A stretch of DNA of 64,000 nt, taken from NCBI GenBank assembly GCA_963921195.1, contig OY992536.1, positions 318,139,038-318,203,037 of the forward strand. The letters are read 5' to 3'. Below are positions 1 through 11,223 of the stretch, in pieces. The first letter of the stretch is position 1; the number at the start of each line of letters is the position of its first letter. Source of the DNA: Pegoplata infirma. Taxonomy: Eukaryota; Arthropoda; Insecta; Diptera; Anthomyiidae. The translations under genes were made by a program, and so were the position numbers. Under the pieces are notes generated by a model that was given only the letters and a program-made list of their open reading frames with translations, did no database searches and was not told where the DNA came from.

Positions 1-313
1 CTTTTTTAAATCAAGGAATTTAAAATGTTTTCCTGAAGGTAAAACCCTAAGATTCGGTAAAGTTTTTATTACTGAAAAAAACATCAGATTCATATAAAAA
101 CTTTTTTCAATAATTCAAACTATTTTTCAATGGGAAAAACTTTTAGGTCTTATATAATAATCATTACGAGTCCTTAAGGATCATTGAATAATCATAACTA
201 GTCCTAAAGTCTTATTTCATATTATTATTTATTGTTGCAAAAATTAATGAAATCATTAAATTATTAAAAAAAAAAATGTGAATGATTAAAATTCTGGGGG
301 GGGCTAAAATTAT
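1..313. other. AT-rich DNA, no feature seen
   Basis: A+T-rich sequence with no supportable gene, RNA or repeat boundary. The last part holds two copies of a CTGGGGGGGGCTAA block in near-tandem. Confidence 0.5.
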
Positions 314-340
314 TCTGGGGGGGGCTAAGCCCCCCCCAGA
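314..340. repeat. Perfect G8/C8 hairpin
   Basis: Two 13-bp arms (TCTGGGGGGGGCT and its complement) flank a single central base. A second copy of the G8 block lies just upstream at about 294-304. It sits at the downstream edge of a LINE remnant and may be a transposon terminus, but no partner end was found. Confidence 0.7.
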
Positions 341-812
341 CAGGGCTATCTACGCCAATGAGAAGCTCCAAGACAGACTTTGATGCTCCTGCCTAGATAT
401 GGGAGTTCTATTCCATTTTCGCTCGGATATAGAAGGTATAAATAGAAAGAAGGTCAGACGTAGTGAAGTAATTGTTGCACCATTTTAAAAAACCAAGACA
501 CTTGAATGCTTCTTTCGACACTTGAAAAACATGATTGTTCCAGCGAACATCACATTGAATTTTCATGCCTAGTACATCAAGAGTGTCTGATTCCGTAATA
601 GCTATACCCCCATGAATATAGTTGACGTTGATTCGAAATCCACAAATATGTATATGACGCAAAAATGTATGTAATTCCCTTGCCATTATCATTTGTGTGG
701 ATTTATCAATTGCAATTTCCTTTGCTTGGAAACACTACACTTGTCCGAAAGTCAAAATGATGCCCTGATTTCAAGTCGTTCAGAGTACACTGAGTTTTCC
801 GCCTAGTTTTCT
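335..812 (-). pseudogene. LINE reverse transcriptase remnant (thumb / post-RT region)
   Basis: The minus strand reads as the C-terminal part of a LINE reverse transcriptase. In order from high to low coordinates it shows a KTQCTL-like stretch near 780-800, the LGMKIQ...W..HV motif that follows the RT active site (about 540-580), then AFKCLGFLKW, and RAKMEYNSHIWAG-type residues near 395-420. The last block is interrupted by in-frame stops (TAG after RAKME and after NSHI). This order is typical of Jockey-group elements. There is no YxDD catalytic block here, so it is a truncated, dead copy. Its upstream side abuts the 827-1402 element. Confidence 0.75.
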
Positions 813-826
813 TAAGTTGGTACTTA

Positions 827-1402
827 CAAGGGAAGTATCTCAACCCTTATGAACCGATTTGCCTGAAACTTAAAATATATGTAAATGAGACGATTTTAAG
901 GTTGGGGTGTCTCGGCTTTTCGGCCATATCAGTGTTTCAAAATTTCGTTGTCCCCTTATGAAACCATATGGACCTCCGGGAAAATTTCGATAACTCACGA
1001 ACTAACAGGAATATCCTCTAGAGAAAAAATACGTGTCGACTAAAATTTAATAAAGATTATTTCGTATTCATACGGACATCGTAGCTCTATGTCTTATATA
1101 AATAACCCCCAAAATTTTCACATTTTCATGAAAAAAGTATTTAACGAAGCCAAACTTTTACAAGGTTGGATAGGCATTAAAAAAACCTTTCTTCTCATAT
1201 GTAAACATCATATAGTTTCTCCGAAAGAAATGGCTGAAAAATCCAAAAAACGATTTTCTCGCCATTTTTTGACCCATGTTTTGAACCCCTAAATCCCCGA
1301 TATGGCCGATAAGCCGAGACACCCCAACACTAGAATTGTCTCTTTTATATATATTTTACGATTCATGCAAATCGGTTCATAAGGGTTGAGATACTTCCCT
1401 TG
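827..1402. mobile_element. 576-bp inverted-repeat element, CAAGGGAAG family, copy 1
   Basis: It begins CAAGGGAAGTATCTCAACCC and ends with the complement. The terminal inverted repeats run for more than 100 bp, through a conserved GGGGTGTCTCGGCTT block. It is flanked by TTA on both sides (824-826 and 1403-1405), a 3-bp target duplication. The two other copies here have TTA and TCA duplications. A 3-bp duplication of TNA type recalls PIF/Harbinger-like MITEs, but no transposase is seen and the superfamily is inferred. The copy is inserted between LINE remnants. Confidence 0.85.
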
Positions 1403-1429
1403 TTAGATTTTAGATCCCACCTTCTTCCA

Positions 1430-1700
1430 TAAGTCATCTTACAGGTGTAAAAAGCACATAACGACTTTTTCATCCCTACCTTAGTATTTTTTTTTCCAAA
1501 AATCTTCAAGTCCAGAATGATTCCTAGATATTTCGCCTCATTGGTTTCAGGGTGGTTCCATCTAGTTTGGGAAAATTAACCCCGCCTATCTTAGTTGTTT
1601 TTGTGAAGAAATTTTTATTAATTACTAGACACAACACCATAGTTTCTCAACAGTCGACATAAGTGAAAACTGTTTTTTTTCCAAAATTGCAAAGCTAAAA
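1430..1700 (-). pseudogene. LINE reverse transcriptase remnant (KTMVLCL to KYLGIILD)
   Basis: The minus strand reads as a degraded RT segment. It has KTMVLCLVINKN followed by VNFPKLDGTTLKP and, after a frameshift, EAKYLGIILDLKIFW. That order (KT.LVLF... then LDG... then KYLG.ILD.KL.W) is the region after the YADD motif in RNase H-bearing LINEs. The frame is broken at least twice. It resembles the copy at 39.6-42.9 kb more than the neighbour at 335-812. Confidence 0.65.
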
Positions 1701-1883
1701 AATTTCTTACAATTAAACGTAGAAACTTCGAAAAATTGACTAACAGAAAATGGCGCCCAAGCTGGGGCCCGATATCGATTGCATGGTGGAAACATTGAAA
1801 CCACTGCCAGCAATAGCAATAAAAAAGGCAACAAGATGCGCTCTTAACTACCCAGAGTCTTTAAATGATATGAACAAGACGTT

Positions 1884-1943
1884 TGTCATAGGGACATTCC
1901 AGGGAATTGCAAAACCGACGATCTAGCAAGAAGAGGAACTGCT
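1884..1943 (+). pseudogene. LINE RNase H C-terminal remnant
   Basis: The plus strand reads CHRDIPGNCKTDDLARRGT, which matches the last conserved block of LINE RNase H domains (GH..I.GN..AD.LAR.G). The same block occurs on the minus strand near 40190-40210 (GIPGNCKADELA). Only about 60 bp is recognisable and the flanks are degenerate. Confidence 0.65.
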
Positions 1944-2650
1944 TTTCTGCATCAGCAGTAAGCAAAAATAATTATAAACAATGCCTTGTTCAGAATATAG
2001 TTTAAGCGTAGGTATACTTTTTGCTAACACTGTTTGTGTATATTTGATTTCAAATTTGGTCATTTTTCAATTTGTTCAATGATTTGGAAGCAAATTGATT
2101 GTACGATATTGTCGTCGTAACTTATTCCGTTTCACATTTAACAGCGACAATTTTAGTATCTCTTTTTTTGTTATATTTATTTGAATTAAATTTAATGGGA
2201 TTTATTATTTAAGTTGTGGAATTAAAAAAAAATAAAAAAAAATATGAAACCAAGTACTTAAATTGTTTCTGGAAAATACAATCGCATCAGCGTTGTTAGA
2301 GCCTTCCCATGTAAAAACCAATTTGATATCTGATCTGATAATATATGAAAGCATCTGATTATATACAATTTTATCTGATCAGAAATAGTTTAATATCAAA
2401 TTTGGGCCAATGTTGACCAAATCCGAGATATAATTAGATCTCGATTTTGGCGATTTCATTTATTTATATGCAAACAGATATGATCATATATGAATAGATA
2501 TAAATATAACTGATTTAATACATTTTTCACGGGTTGTGGACGGTTATACGAACGTTGAACTAGGTTGAACGAAATTGATGGGGAAGTGGAGATGGAGGGG
2601 GAAATGTTTTGGGTCTGATGAAGTGCCGCCTTAAGTATTTTGAGCAAAGA
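1944..2650. other. AT-rich DNA, no gene seen
   Basis: No coding region or bounded repeat can be supported. Around 2320-2440 there is loosely repetitive sequence rich in ATCTGAT and GATATAT. Confidence 0.4.
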
Positions 2651-2679
2651 TTTTTTGATGACCTAGAATGCCTAAACAG

Positions 2680-2978
2680 TGCACTGAAAGAATTTTGTTC
2701 ATTGTTCTTATGAGAATGTTTATACAATCTATAAAAAGTTCACTAGAAGTGAGACAATGATTTTTTCATAGGATGAATGAAATTTCATTACAATAATGAA
2801 AATGTTAATATATTTAATAAAAAGGTTTCATAAAAAGAAAAATTCATAACATTAATGATTATATTCATAAATTTTCATAAATTTTATGAAAAAATCATTC
2901 ATCCTATGAAAAAAATCATTGATCTAATTAAAAAAATTATTGGCTCATTATGAACAATAATTTTTTCTGTGTGTCTCA
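2680..2978. mobile_element. Small inverted-repeat MITE rich in TTCATAGGATGAATG
   Basis: The ends are inverted: GAAAGAATTTTGTTCATTG near 2686 pairs with CAATAATTTTTTCTGTG near 2955. A second inverted pair lies inside, with TTTTTTCATAGGATGAATG near 2762 and its complement near 2895. Exact ends and target duplication are unclear. It looks like a palindromic non-autonomous element. Confidence 0.5.
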
Positions 2979-2985
2979 TTGACTT

Positions 2986-3146
2986 CTCTAGCAGAATATC
3001 GAACGCAATCGGGAAGGTTTAAGAAGTAGATCTTTGTATCCGAGTGGGAGTAGGAAAAAAACAATTAAGGAAATCACAATCGGCCTTATGGCCTCCGAGT
3101 GAATTCTCCAATTGGCAGACGGCCATCTTACCTAACCTACGCTAGA
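2986..3146 (+). pseudogene. Probable LINE 3' end fragment
   Basis: The segment ends GACGGCCATCTTACCTAACC, matching in style the 3' end of the LINE at 57.1-60.3 kb (CTTACCTAACCTATG) and the CTAACCTAACC end of the copy at 16907-17403. No catalytic motif is present, so the call rests on the end sequence alone. Confidence 0.4.
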
Positions 3147-3382
3147 TTAAAGCGTTTTGAAAGTAATGTAAAAAAGTTCTTTGAGAACGTTTAAAGTCAT
3201 CAAAGTACTAAAAAGGCTTTTAATGATTTTTTATTATAAAAAGCTGTGGTATCGGACTTTAAAAAAAAATCGAAACTAAGAAAAACTTTTTTTCCTAAAG
3301 GTGCGTTCCCACGAGAGACAAATCTCGATAGAAAAATCGAAAATATGACACATTAAGCATTATTAAATATCATCTCTAAAAC

Positions 3383-3918
3383 AAACAAGTGAGAGTGTTA
3401 AATTCGGCTGAGCCGAATCTTTTATACCCTCCAACACGTAAAAAAAAAACAGGGGCGTCTTTTTTTTTTTTTTTTTTTTTTTTTGGGGGGGGGGGCTACG
3501 TCGGTGGGAGACAACCTTCCTGGATCCAGCTGCAAGACTTTGAACTTTTTTTGACAAAAAATGTTTCGTTTGCTAAGCAAAAGTACAAAAATCCTATAAA
3601 AAATGGCTTTTTTTAGAGGTTTGTTTAGTTCTTAAGAGGGGAACTTTTTTCCCCCTGATCCGATTTTGTCCATGTTCGAACTTAACCAGCCCAATACCAT
3701 AAGACATACTTAGCCTATCTCATTTAATTTGGACTGTATCGTGTCTTCCACAGACGGACAGACGGACGGACGGACAGACGGACGTCGCTAGAATGTCTTA
3801 GAATGGATCACTGATCAATAATATATATACTTTATGGGGTCCTAGACCAATATTTCGATGCGTTACACACGGAATGACAAAGTGAGTATACCCCCATACT
3901 GTGGTTGGGGGGTATAAA
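3383..3918 (-). mobile_element. DINE-1/INE-1-like element (copy A)
   Basis: It starts ACAAGTGAGAGTGTTAAATTCGGC and ends at ATACCCCCATACTGTGGTTG. It contains a GACGGACGGACAGACG microsatellite and the core block TATATACTTTATGGGGTC. These are hallmarks of the DINE-1/INE-1 Helentron-type non-autonomous elements of flies, here in minus orientation. A T21 tract followed by G9 sits inside at 3460-3495. It matches copies at 7035-7720 and 51948-52629 in detail. Confidence 0.8.
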
Positions 3919-3993
3919 TATTGTTATTCTAGGTTAATGTCATGCTACAAGTATCATAGGGAATTTAAATGACAAATCGTTAACGGTATAAAT

Positions 3994-5239
3994 CGTCACC
4001 ACAAATGCAAAACAACGTAACAACACTTTTTAGAATTTTACAGGAGAAGCAAAAAACGTTATTAAATGAAAAATATTTGCAATATAAAAGACTTTTGTGA
4101 AGTGTTAGCTTAAAAAACAGCGATAAATCCATTTCTGAAATAAAAAAGTCATTTTTGTAAATATTTTTTGAGATATGTGGGTTACGTTTTTCGTGGAATC
4201 GTGTTTTGTAAAACAAAACGACGTAACATCACAAAGTTGAATAAATTGCTAATTTTTTGGAAATAATTCAGCCATTCAGTAAGTACTGGACCGAGCGCCA
4301 TGAAATTTGTAGTGGTTATAGCTAACGTATTTTTGAGCTTAAGTTTGGAAGATGGAGTCCGGCGGTTGAACGAGGGAGGCAGCAGAACCCCCCAAAGTAG
4401 GGCACCTTTTGTATACGAACACTTAAAACAATTGCCATTATTTTTTGTTTGTTATTATATTTCTTAAAAAAATATATGCGGACAATGTGCTAGTAGCGGC
4501 CTAAAAAACCTCTTTAGTGGGTGTGGTTATCTCTTATACTTTCCGAGATAGAACCATTTTAAAATGCATAATTTAAAAATTTTACCGATCCGGTTCCAGT
4601 TTTTTGCTAATAGCAAAGCTGCATTTATTCCAATTTAAACTAATTTCATTTGAAAAATGAAAATTACACAAAATTTGAAACAGGATTAGAAAAACCTGCG
4701 GATCTAGCTATTTTAAAACTATTTTTACTACAACTGGAAAGTCTTGTTTACTTTTTGTATTAAAAATTTCCATCTGTAGTAAAAATAGTAAAAAAGAGTT
4801 ACTATTAAGAGTTATTAAATTAAAACAAAAAATATTTGGTTAAAAAACGATAAATTAAAAAAAAAATATACAATTTTGTAAAAATTTAAAAGATAATTTT
4901 TTGAAAATTTTATGTAAATTTTAATCAGAAATATTTATTCAATTTGTAATGTCTTAAATATTTATGCGATTTCAATATATAAAAATATATTGAAATATAT
5001 TAATATTTGCCAGTTTACATATAAATTGTGTGTGTAACACTGCTGTTACGTTGTTTTGGTTTATGAAATGCATGCACTTGCTGATACGTTTTTTTGTTTA
5101 TTGTTAATAAATTCGCAATTTTTGAACTTTGACTTCCAGAATTTTCCAGAGACATGTAGTTTAGTCAAATGCATCATAATCAATCAAAAACTCGATTTTG
5201 ATTTTTTTGTTGTTACGTTGTTTTGCATTTAAGGTGACG
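3994..5239. mobile_element. TIR element with CGTCACC ends
   Basis: The left end CGTCACCACAAATGCAAAAC pairs with the right end (GTTTTGCATTTAAGGTGACG) over about 30 bp including AACGTAACAAC. A second, inner inverted pair with a related sequence lies at about 4208-4232 and 5038-5062. The flanks share AAT/AAAT, so any target duplication is short and uncertain. No transposase ORF is visible. A small TTTTTACTACAACTGGAAA hairpin (about 4718-4790) is nested inside and has a second copy at 24246-24382. Confidence 0.65.
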
Positions 5240-5465
5240 AAATGCACATTCAACTCTACACTCATTGAGAATTAGAAGAAAATTGATTGTCAATATCAAA
5301 CTAAGAGACTTTAAAATTTTGTTATTCTGCTTCTCAATGACGGTAGAGTTGAATGTGTTTAAATATTTTAGTTTGGATATTAGCGATAGCATTTATAATG
5401 CTACTTGTTTTTTTATTTGCTATATAGTCTTAATAATGGAATCTGACAAATTCCGAAACATGCAT

Positions 5466-5975
5466 TAAAAAAAAAACCTTGTAAAATTACAAGAAAAACT
5501 TGTAACTTTTATTTCTAGCTTCTATTTGAAAAAATTTTCTAGTAATTTTACAAGCTTTTTAATATTAATTTTGCAATTTTACAAGGTTTTTACCAATAAA
5601 ATTGTAAATTTATAAATTTTTTGATACGATAAAATTTACAAGGAGGTTTCGTAACTTTACTAGATTTTTTGCTACCTCCTATTTTTCGAGAATTCCTAGT
5701 AATTTTACAAGCTTTTTACCAATAATTTTGTAATTTTATAATCTTTTTACCAATAAAATTGTTAATTTACAGTTTTTTTGCGCAATTGAAATTACAAGGA
5801 ATTCTCGTGAATTCACTAGATTTTTTTGTAAAATTATCTTGGAAATTTATAAAATTATAAAAAAAATTTAAATTTCGATCCAAATTTGTTTGTTAAAAAC
5901 AAGGAAAACTGTCAAATATTTGTAAAATGGGATTATGAGACTTCTCCTAGTTATTTGAAAAGGATTTTTTGTGTG
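5466..5975. mobile_element. K-family element, ACCTTGTAAAATTACAAG ends
   Basis: An array of AATTTTACAAG / CTTGTAAAATT motifs in both orientations makes this segment strongly self-complementary. The same sequence order is found split in two at 16175-16370 and 20272-20505, which defines the family. The right end is TTTTTGTGTGTGTG; the left end is less sharp than in the second copy. Confidence 0.65.
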
Positions 5976-6337
5976 TGTGTCAACTAAGTCTTGCAAAAAT
6001 GACCAACATAAATGAATTTAAAACAATAAAATAATTTTCTTAAAATTGATTCTATGAGAATCAAAGTAAAGGAAAAATAGCCTCGAGCTAAAATAAAAAT
6101 TTAAATTGTATTATGTTTAATACAAGGTTGGCAATCGAAACGAATAACGGTATCGATATCGGTATTGGTATCGTTTTTTATTTATTTCGGTATCGGTATC
6201 GATTACGGTATTTGAGTTGAATCGGTAACGGTATTACCGATATCGAAACGTCAATACCGGTACGTACCGGTATTGTCAAAAAAAATGCTAAAAGTATAAA
6301 AAAACGCATAAAAACTTAAAAAAAATTTGTAAAAACA

Positions 6338-7034
6338 AGTAGAAAAGTTAAATTCGACTTGGACGAATCCATCAATACCCTCCACAATGCCCTTCTAAAG
6401 TGATAGTTAATTTACTAACGTGAATCAAACTAACAATTTTGATTAGAAATATTTTATTTTGAGTAAAAAACTTTTTTTAGTCATTTTTGAAAAAAAAAAT
6501 ACATTTTTTTTGAGGGTAAATTATTTTTCGAGTGTAAGATTTTTTTGTTTTATTATAAAAATTTTTGTGAGTTACAAGAATACTTTGTAAAATATTTTCG
6601 TGACTCATTCTGACTCACCAATGTTTTTAAAGCTGGTTTAATGGTTTTTTTCAACAAGTGAATTTAATGTGAAACCAATCTGAAATTCACGGTTTTCTTA
6701 ATAACTTTTGAACCACTGGACCGATTTGGCTGAAATTCAATACGAAACAGGCCAGGGGAACGGCAAATATATATGCCAAGCTTCAGCATCCTCAGGATGC
6801 CTTTCGAAAGTTGGCGTGTTGTTTTATCTCGAAAATTTACGAAAACTAACTTAACTTTTGAAGCACTGGACCGGTTTTGCTGGACATTTTCCTATATCTT
6901 TAGTACATAAATATAAGGCCGTATCGGTTTTTACCTTTATTTTTTGTTTGAGCTGAAAAGGGTCCATCACTCATCGCGGTTAAAGTAAAAACCCCAACAA
7001 ATTACATATTTCATCTTTTTTCTAGGCAACCAAG
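6338..7034 (-). mobile_element. DINE-1-like element (partial copy J)
   Basis: Minus orientation. It starts ACAAGTAGAAAAGTTAAATTCG and a CAATACCCTCCACAATG junction follows, as at the ends of the copies at 8798-11091. Repeated blocks of the type CACTGGACCGATTTGGCTGAA are present. The GTCC microsatellite and the CCCCATAAAG core are absent, so it is incomplete. Copy B begins directly after it. Confidence 0.6.
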
Positions 7035-7720
7035 TTTTTATACCCTCCAACCACAGTATGGGGGTATACTCACTTTGTCATTCCGTTTGTAACGCATCGA
7101 AATATCGATCGGGGACCCCATAAAGTATATATATTATTGATCTATGATCGATTCTAAGACTTTTATAGAATGTCCGTATGTCCGTCCGTCCGTCTGTATA
7201 AGACACGATGCAGTCCAAAATAAAAGAGATAGACTCGTTAAGTTTGGCAGGAATATGTCTTTTGGTCCTAGGCAGTTTAAGTTCGTAAATAGGCAAAATC
7301 GGACCAGGGGGAAAAAGTTCCCCTCTGAAGAACTTAACTAACCTCTGAAAAACGCCATATTTTCTCAGGGTTTTTTTGTATGTTTGTTAAGCAAATGAAA
7401 CAATTTGATGCCAGAAAAAGTTCAAGGTCCTGCACTTGGACTTGAGAAATAAAAAAAAATATTTTTTTTTGCCCGCCCCCTTTTGTGGGCGTGGATTTTA
7501 AAAATGTTTTTAAATAATGATAAAATTGTATTACTTAATCTCAAAAAGCATAATAAATAAATTTTTAAACATTTATCGCATTGGTTTATGTGTCCCCAAT
7601 GACCCCTTCTGCCCCCCCCCCCCCAAAAAAAACGCCCCTGCATTTTTTTAAAACTTTTTTTTATCAGTTGGAGGGTATTATAGATTCGGCACAGCCGAAT
7701 TTAACACTCTCACTTGTTTT
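7035..7720 (+). mobile_element. DINE-1-like element (copy B)
   Basis: It starts TATACCCTCCAACCACAGTAT, then GTCATTCCGTTTGTAACGCA, CCCCATAAAGTATATATATT, a GTCCGTCCGTCC tract, and ends with TTCGGCACAGCCGAATTTAA plus ACTTGTTTT. It is nearly collinear, in opposite orientation, with copy A and with 51948-52629. A T/G/C homopolymer junction (C10 then A7) sits near 7612-7630. Confidence 0.85.
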
Positions 7721-8797
7721 TGTTGGTGTTATCTATTTGGAAAAATAGGTATTCCCTGTCTAGACAATCTCACATTCAAAAATATTGCAAACAATTTTTT
7801 TCGCGAATTATGGGACTTTTATGGACGATTTCTACGAGTTAAGCCACTTCAAAAAATTATACTATGGTGGAAAACCTCCTGCTAGTATTCCAAATGCCTT
7901 CCCCGAAGTCCTGTATATGTATATCAAAAAAATCCTTGGACACCCACATCACGGATTAAATAAAAACCCTAAAAAAACTATACCATTCAAAAAGGGTCCA
8001 GAAAGTTTCTATTGGGAGTCAAAATGAATCCATAAAAATTTCGTGAAAATCAATAATTTTCTTTTGCTTTCGCATCGCGATTGAAGTGTCTTTTTTTAAT
8101 TTTATTTAATTCAAGATGTGGGTGCCAAAAGATTTTTTTGATTTTTATGAGACTTCGGTGAGGCATTTGGAGTACGATTTTTCATTTACAAAAACCAAAA
8201 AATTTACAAACTTTCTATTAATTTTTTTTGTAAAAAAATATGATTTTTAAGAAAACCCGTTTCAATACCGGTACGTACCGATACCGAAGGAAAAGGTTTT
8301 TGGATACCGGTATCCGATACCGAAACTGAGTTTCGGTATTGGTATTGGTACCGGTATTCAATTTAAAGGGTTTTGAAACGGATAACGGTATTGAAAAGGT
8401 ATCGATTGCCAACATTGGTTTAATATGTTTACTTTTAAAAAGGATAGGTACGATTACACATTCTTTAATTGAAATCCCGAATATTCCACTAGAAATTCAA
8501 ACTAACCTTCAGAACAGAAAAATTGAAACTCAGAAATCATAATTTTGTAGAAAATTTTATATTCGAATGAATGTAAGTCAATCTTTGTCAATTTTTGTTG
8601 CCTTGATTAAATATTTATCAAATTAAAACGGAATGCACAATAATTTCAAAAATTTGCATTCTTGTATATTTTTTTATAGGCTATCGATTAAAAATTTTTA
8701 TTTTGAAAAAATTTTCATAGCTCGTTCTGAAATTTCCCATTTAATAAAAAAAGTCAATTTATCAAAAATCCGGCTATATTTTTTTTTTTAATATTTA

Positions 8798-8953
8798 TTA
8801 TACCCTCCACTCTAGTGATAGAGGGTATATATAAGTTTGTCATTCCGTTTGTAACACATCGAAATATTGGTCTAGGACCCCATAAAGTATATATATTCAT
8901 GATCCTTGATCGATTTTAAGTCGATCTAGCGATGTCCGTCCGTCCGTCCGTCC

Positions 8954-8984
<31 letters not shown>

Positions 8985-11091
8985 CGTTGAAAACACGCTA
9001 ACTTTTGAAAGACTTTACGGAGGCTCCTGAAGTTTGACATATATGTTCTCCATTTACCGGGTCAGGTTGGTATTGCAATCCAGCGAAATCGGTCCAGTGG
9101 TTCAAAAGTTATGAGCAAAATAGTAAATTTCGGCAAGGGTATTTTTCGAATTTACAAGATTAAAACCACTATAACTTTCGAAAGACAATTCTGAGGGGGC
9201 TGAAGCTCAGCATATATATTTGTCGTTCCCCAAGGCTGTTTGGTTTTGAATTTCAGCAAAATCGGTTCAGTGGTTCAAAAGTTATAAGCAAAGCACTGAA
9301 TTTAAGATTTGTTTCACCTTAAACTGTTGAAAACTAGTTAAACAAGTTTTAAAAGCATGGTGAAATACCAGTTTTGTAAAACTTGTTGTTGTTTGTTTTC
9401 TTGTCGTGGCCCACGACTCGTGGGGTGCAGTTTAGTTGTTAGACAAGTAAATATTTGTTATTGTTTGTTATTGTAAGTGTAACTGTATGTAACGGGAAAA
9501 AATCAAATAAAGTATGTGTATGATTGAATGTTAATTTGTTTTTGGTTTTTAAAGAAGAGGATGGTAATATAAACAAGGAAAATATGTGAAATAGTTATTT
9601 TTTGTATTACATATAGGTATAAAACAACAAAGTAATTTGTTACTCAAAGAAATTGTACACTAAAAAAATATTTACACTCAAAAAAAATGTTACACTCAAA
9701 AAAAAATGTACACATTATTATTTTTTTTTGAATGAAATGGCAGACTCAAAAAAATGTTGACAGTCAAAAAATTTTACACTCAAAAAAATTTGATTGATTA
9801 AAAGAAAGTTTGACTCAAAATAATATACATATTTCTAATAAAAAATTTGTAATGCAATTTTTATACCCTCCACTCTAGTGATAGAGGGTATATATAAGTT
9901 TGTCATTCCGTTTGTAACACATCGAAATATTGGTCTAAGACCCCATAAAATATATATATTTATGATCCTTGATCGATTTTAAGTCGATCTAGCGTTGTCC
10001 GTCCGTCCGTCCGTCCGTCCGTCTGTCTGTCTGTCCGTTGAAAACACGCTAACTTTTGAAAGACTATATGGAGGCTCCTCAAGTTTTACATATATGTTGA
10101 CCATTTACCGGGTCAGGTTGGTATTGCAATCCAGCCAAATCGGTCCAGTGGTTCAAAAGTTATGAGCAAAAGAGTAAATTTCGGCAAGGGTATTTTGCGA
10201 ATTTACGAGATTAAAACCACTCTAACTTTCGAAGGACAATTCTGAGGGTGCTGAAACGTGTTATGTATCTTTGTCGTTCCCCAAGTCTGTTTGGTTTTAA
10301 ATTTCAGCAAAATCGGTTCAGTGGTTCAAAAGTTATAAGCAAGGCTCTGAATTTCAGATTCTTTTCACCATAAACTCTTGAAAACTCGTGAAACAAGTTT
10401 TAAAAGCATGGTGAAATACCAGTTTTTTTAAAACTTGTTGTTGTTTGTTTTCCTGCCGTGGGATGCAGTTTAGTTGTTAGACAAGTTAATATTTGTTATT
10501 GTTTTGTTATTGTTGGTGTAACTGTATGTAACGGTGTATAGTAAGTATTTTTGGAAAAAAATCAAATAAATAATATGGGTTAGTTTGTTTTTGGTTTTTA
10601 AAGAAGAGGATGGTAAAATAAAAAGAGAGAAATATGTGAAATAGTTTTTTTTTGTATTACCTATAGGTATAAAACAACAAAAATATTTTACAAAGTAATT
10701 TTGTTACTCAAGAAATTGTACACTAAAAAATATATACACTCAAAAAAATGTTACACTCAAAAAAATTTTTTTTTTTAATTTAATTATTTTTTTTTTAATG
10801 AAATGTCACACTCAAAAAAATGTTGACAGTCAAAAAAATATTACACTCAAAAAAATTTGATTGATTATAAAAAGTTCTACTCAAAATAATATATTTCTAA
10901 TAAAAAATTTGTAATACAATTTTTTTAGAAAATTACTATCAGATAACATTGTGGAGGGTATTCATAGATTCGACCAAGTCGAATTTAATTTTTCTACTTG
11001 TTTGAATTTTTTTTTAGAAAATTACTATCAGATAACATTGTGGAGGGTATTCATAGATTCGACCAAGTCGAATTTAATTTTTCTACTTGTT
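8798..11091 (+). mobile_element. DINE-1-like element (copy C), interrupted
   Basis: It starts TATACCCTCCACTCTAGTGA and carries a long GTCC/GTCT tract (about 8936-8984), two repeats of a TTTGAAAGACTTT...GGTTCAAAAGTTAT segment, and a TTACACTCAAAAAAA-rich part. It is broken at about 9859 by copy D and resumes at about 11004 with its last 88 bp, so the terminal segment ATTCATAGATTCGACCAAG occurs twice in a row (10955 and 11049). Confidence 0.8.
9860..11003 (+). mobile_element. DINE-1-like element (copy D), nested in copy C
   Basis: A full-length relative of copy C in the same orientation. It has the start TATACCCTCCACTCTAGTGA, a GTCC/GTCT tract near 9996-10036, and the end TCGAATTTAATTTTTCTACTTG. 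It lies inside the T-rich 3' part of copy C. The duplicated end segment shows that this is nesting, not a tandem duplication of the whole unit. Confidence 0.8.
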
Positions 11092-11136
11092 TTTTTTATT
11101 CAAATATTAAATTTCATAAGAATTTTGTAATTTGCT

Positions 11137-11223
11137 TGTATTTTCTTGTTTCAGCATAGCGTATGAGTAACAAATATTTGGCCAAATAATACTCATACGC
11201 TATGTTAAAACAAGAATATACAA
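11137..11223. repeat. Near-perfect 87-bp hairpin
   Basis: Arms of about 33 bp, including GCATAGCGTATGAGTA on the left and TACTCATACGCTATG on the right, flank a loop ACAAATATTTGGCCAAATAA that is itself palindromic in part. It is preceded by A/T-rich DNA with no other feature. It could be a tiny MITE or the tip of a fold-back element. Confidence 0.75.

Larger units (their letters stand above)
6123..8417. mobile_element. hAT-type non-autonomous element with GGTATCGATACC-rich ends
   Basis: It begins CAAGGTTGGCAATCGAAACG and ends with the complement of CAATGTTGGCAATCGATACC. It is flanked by a perfect 8-bp duplication GTTTAATA (6115-6122 and 8418-8425), the mark of hAT transposition. About 150 bp at each end consist of overlapping GGTATCGGTATCGATACCG palindromes. 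No transposase is seen. Two DINE-like copies are nested inside (6338-7034 and 7035-7720). The span between 7721 and 8240 carries no recognisable gene. Confidence 0.85.

Noticed and set aside
7078..7341. Overlapping ORFs of 65-72 codons on both strands
   Set aside because: They lie in the conserved DINE core and GTCC tract and recur as frame accidents in other DINE copies.
8936..8984. GTCC/GTCT tract as a regulatory array
   Set aside because: It is a standard component of DINE-1-like elements and occurs in nearly every copy here.
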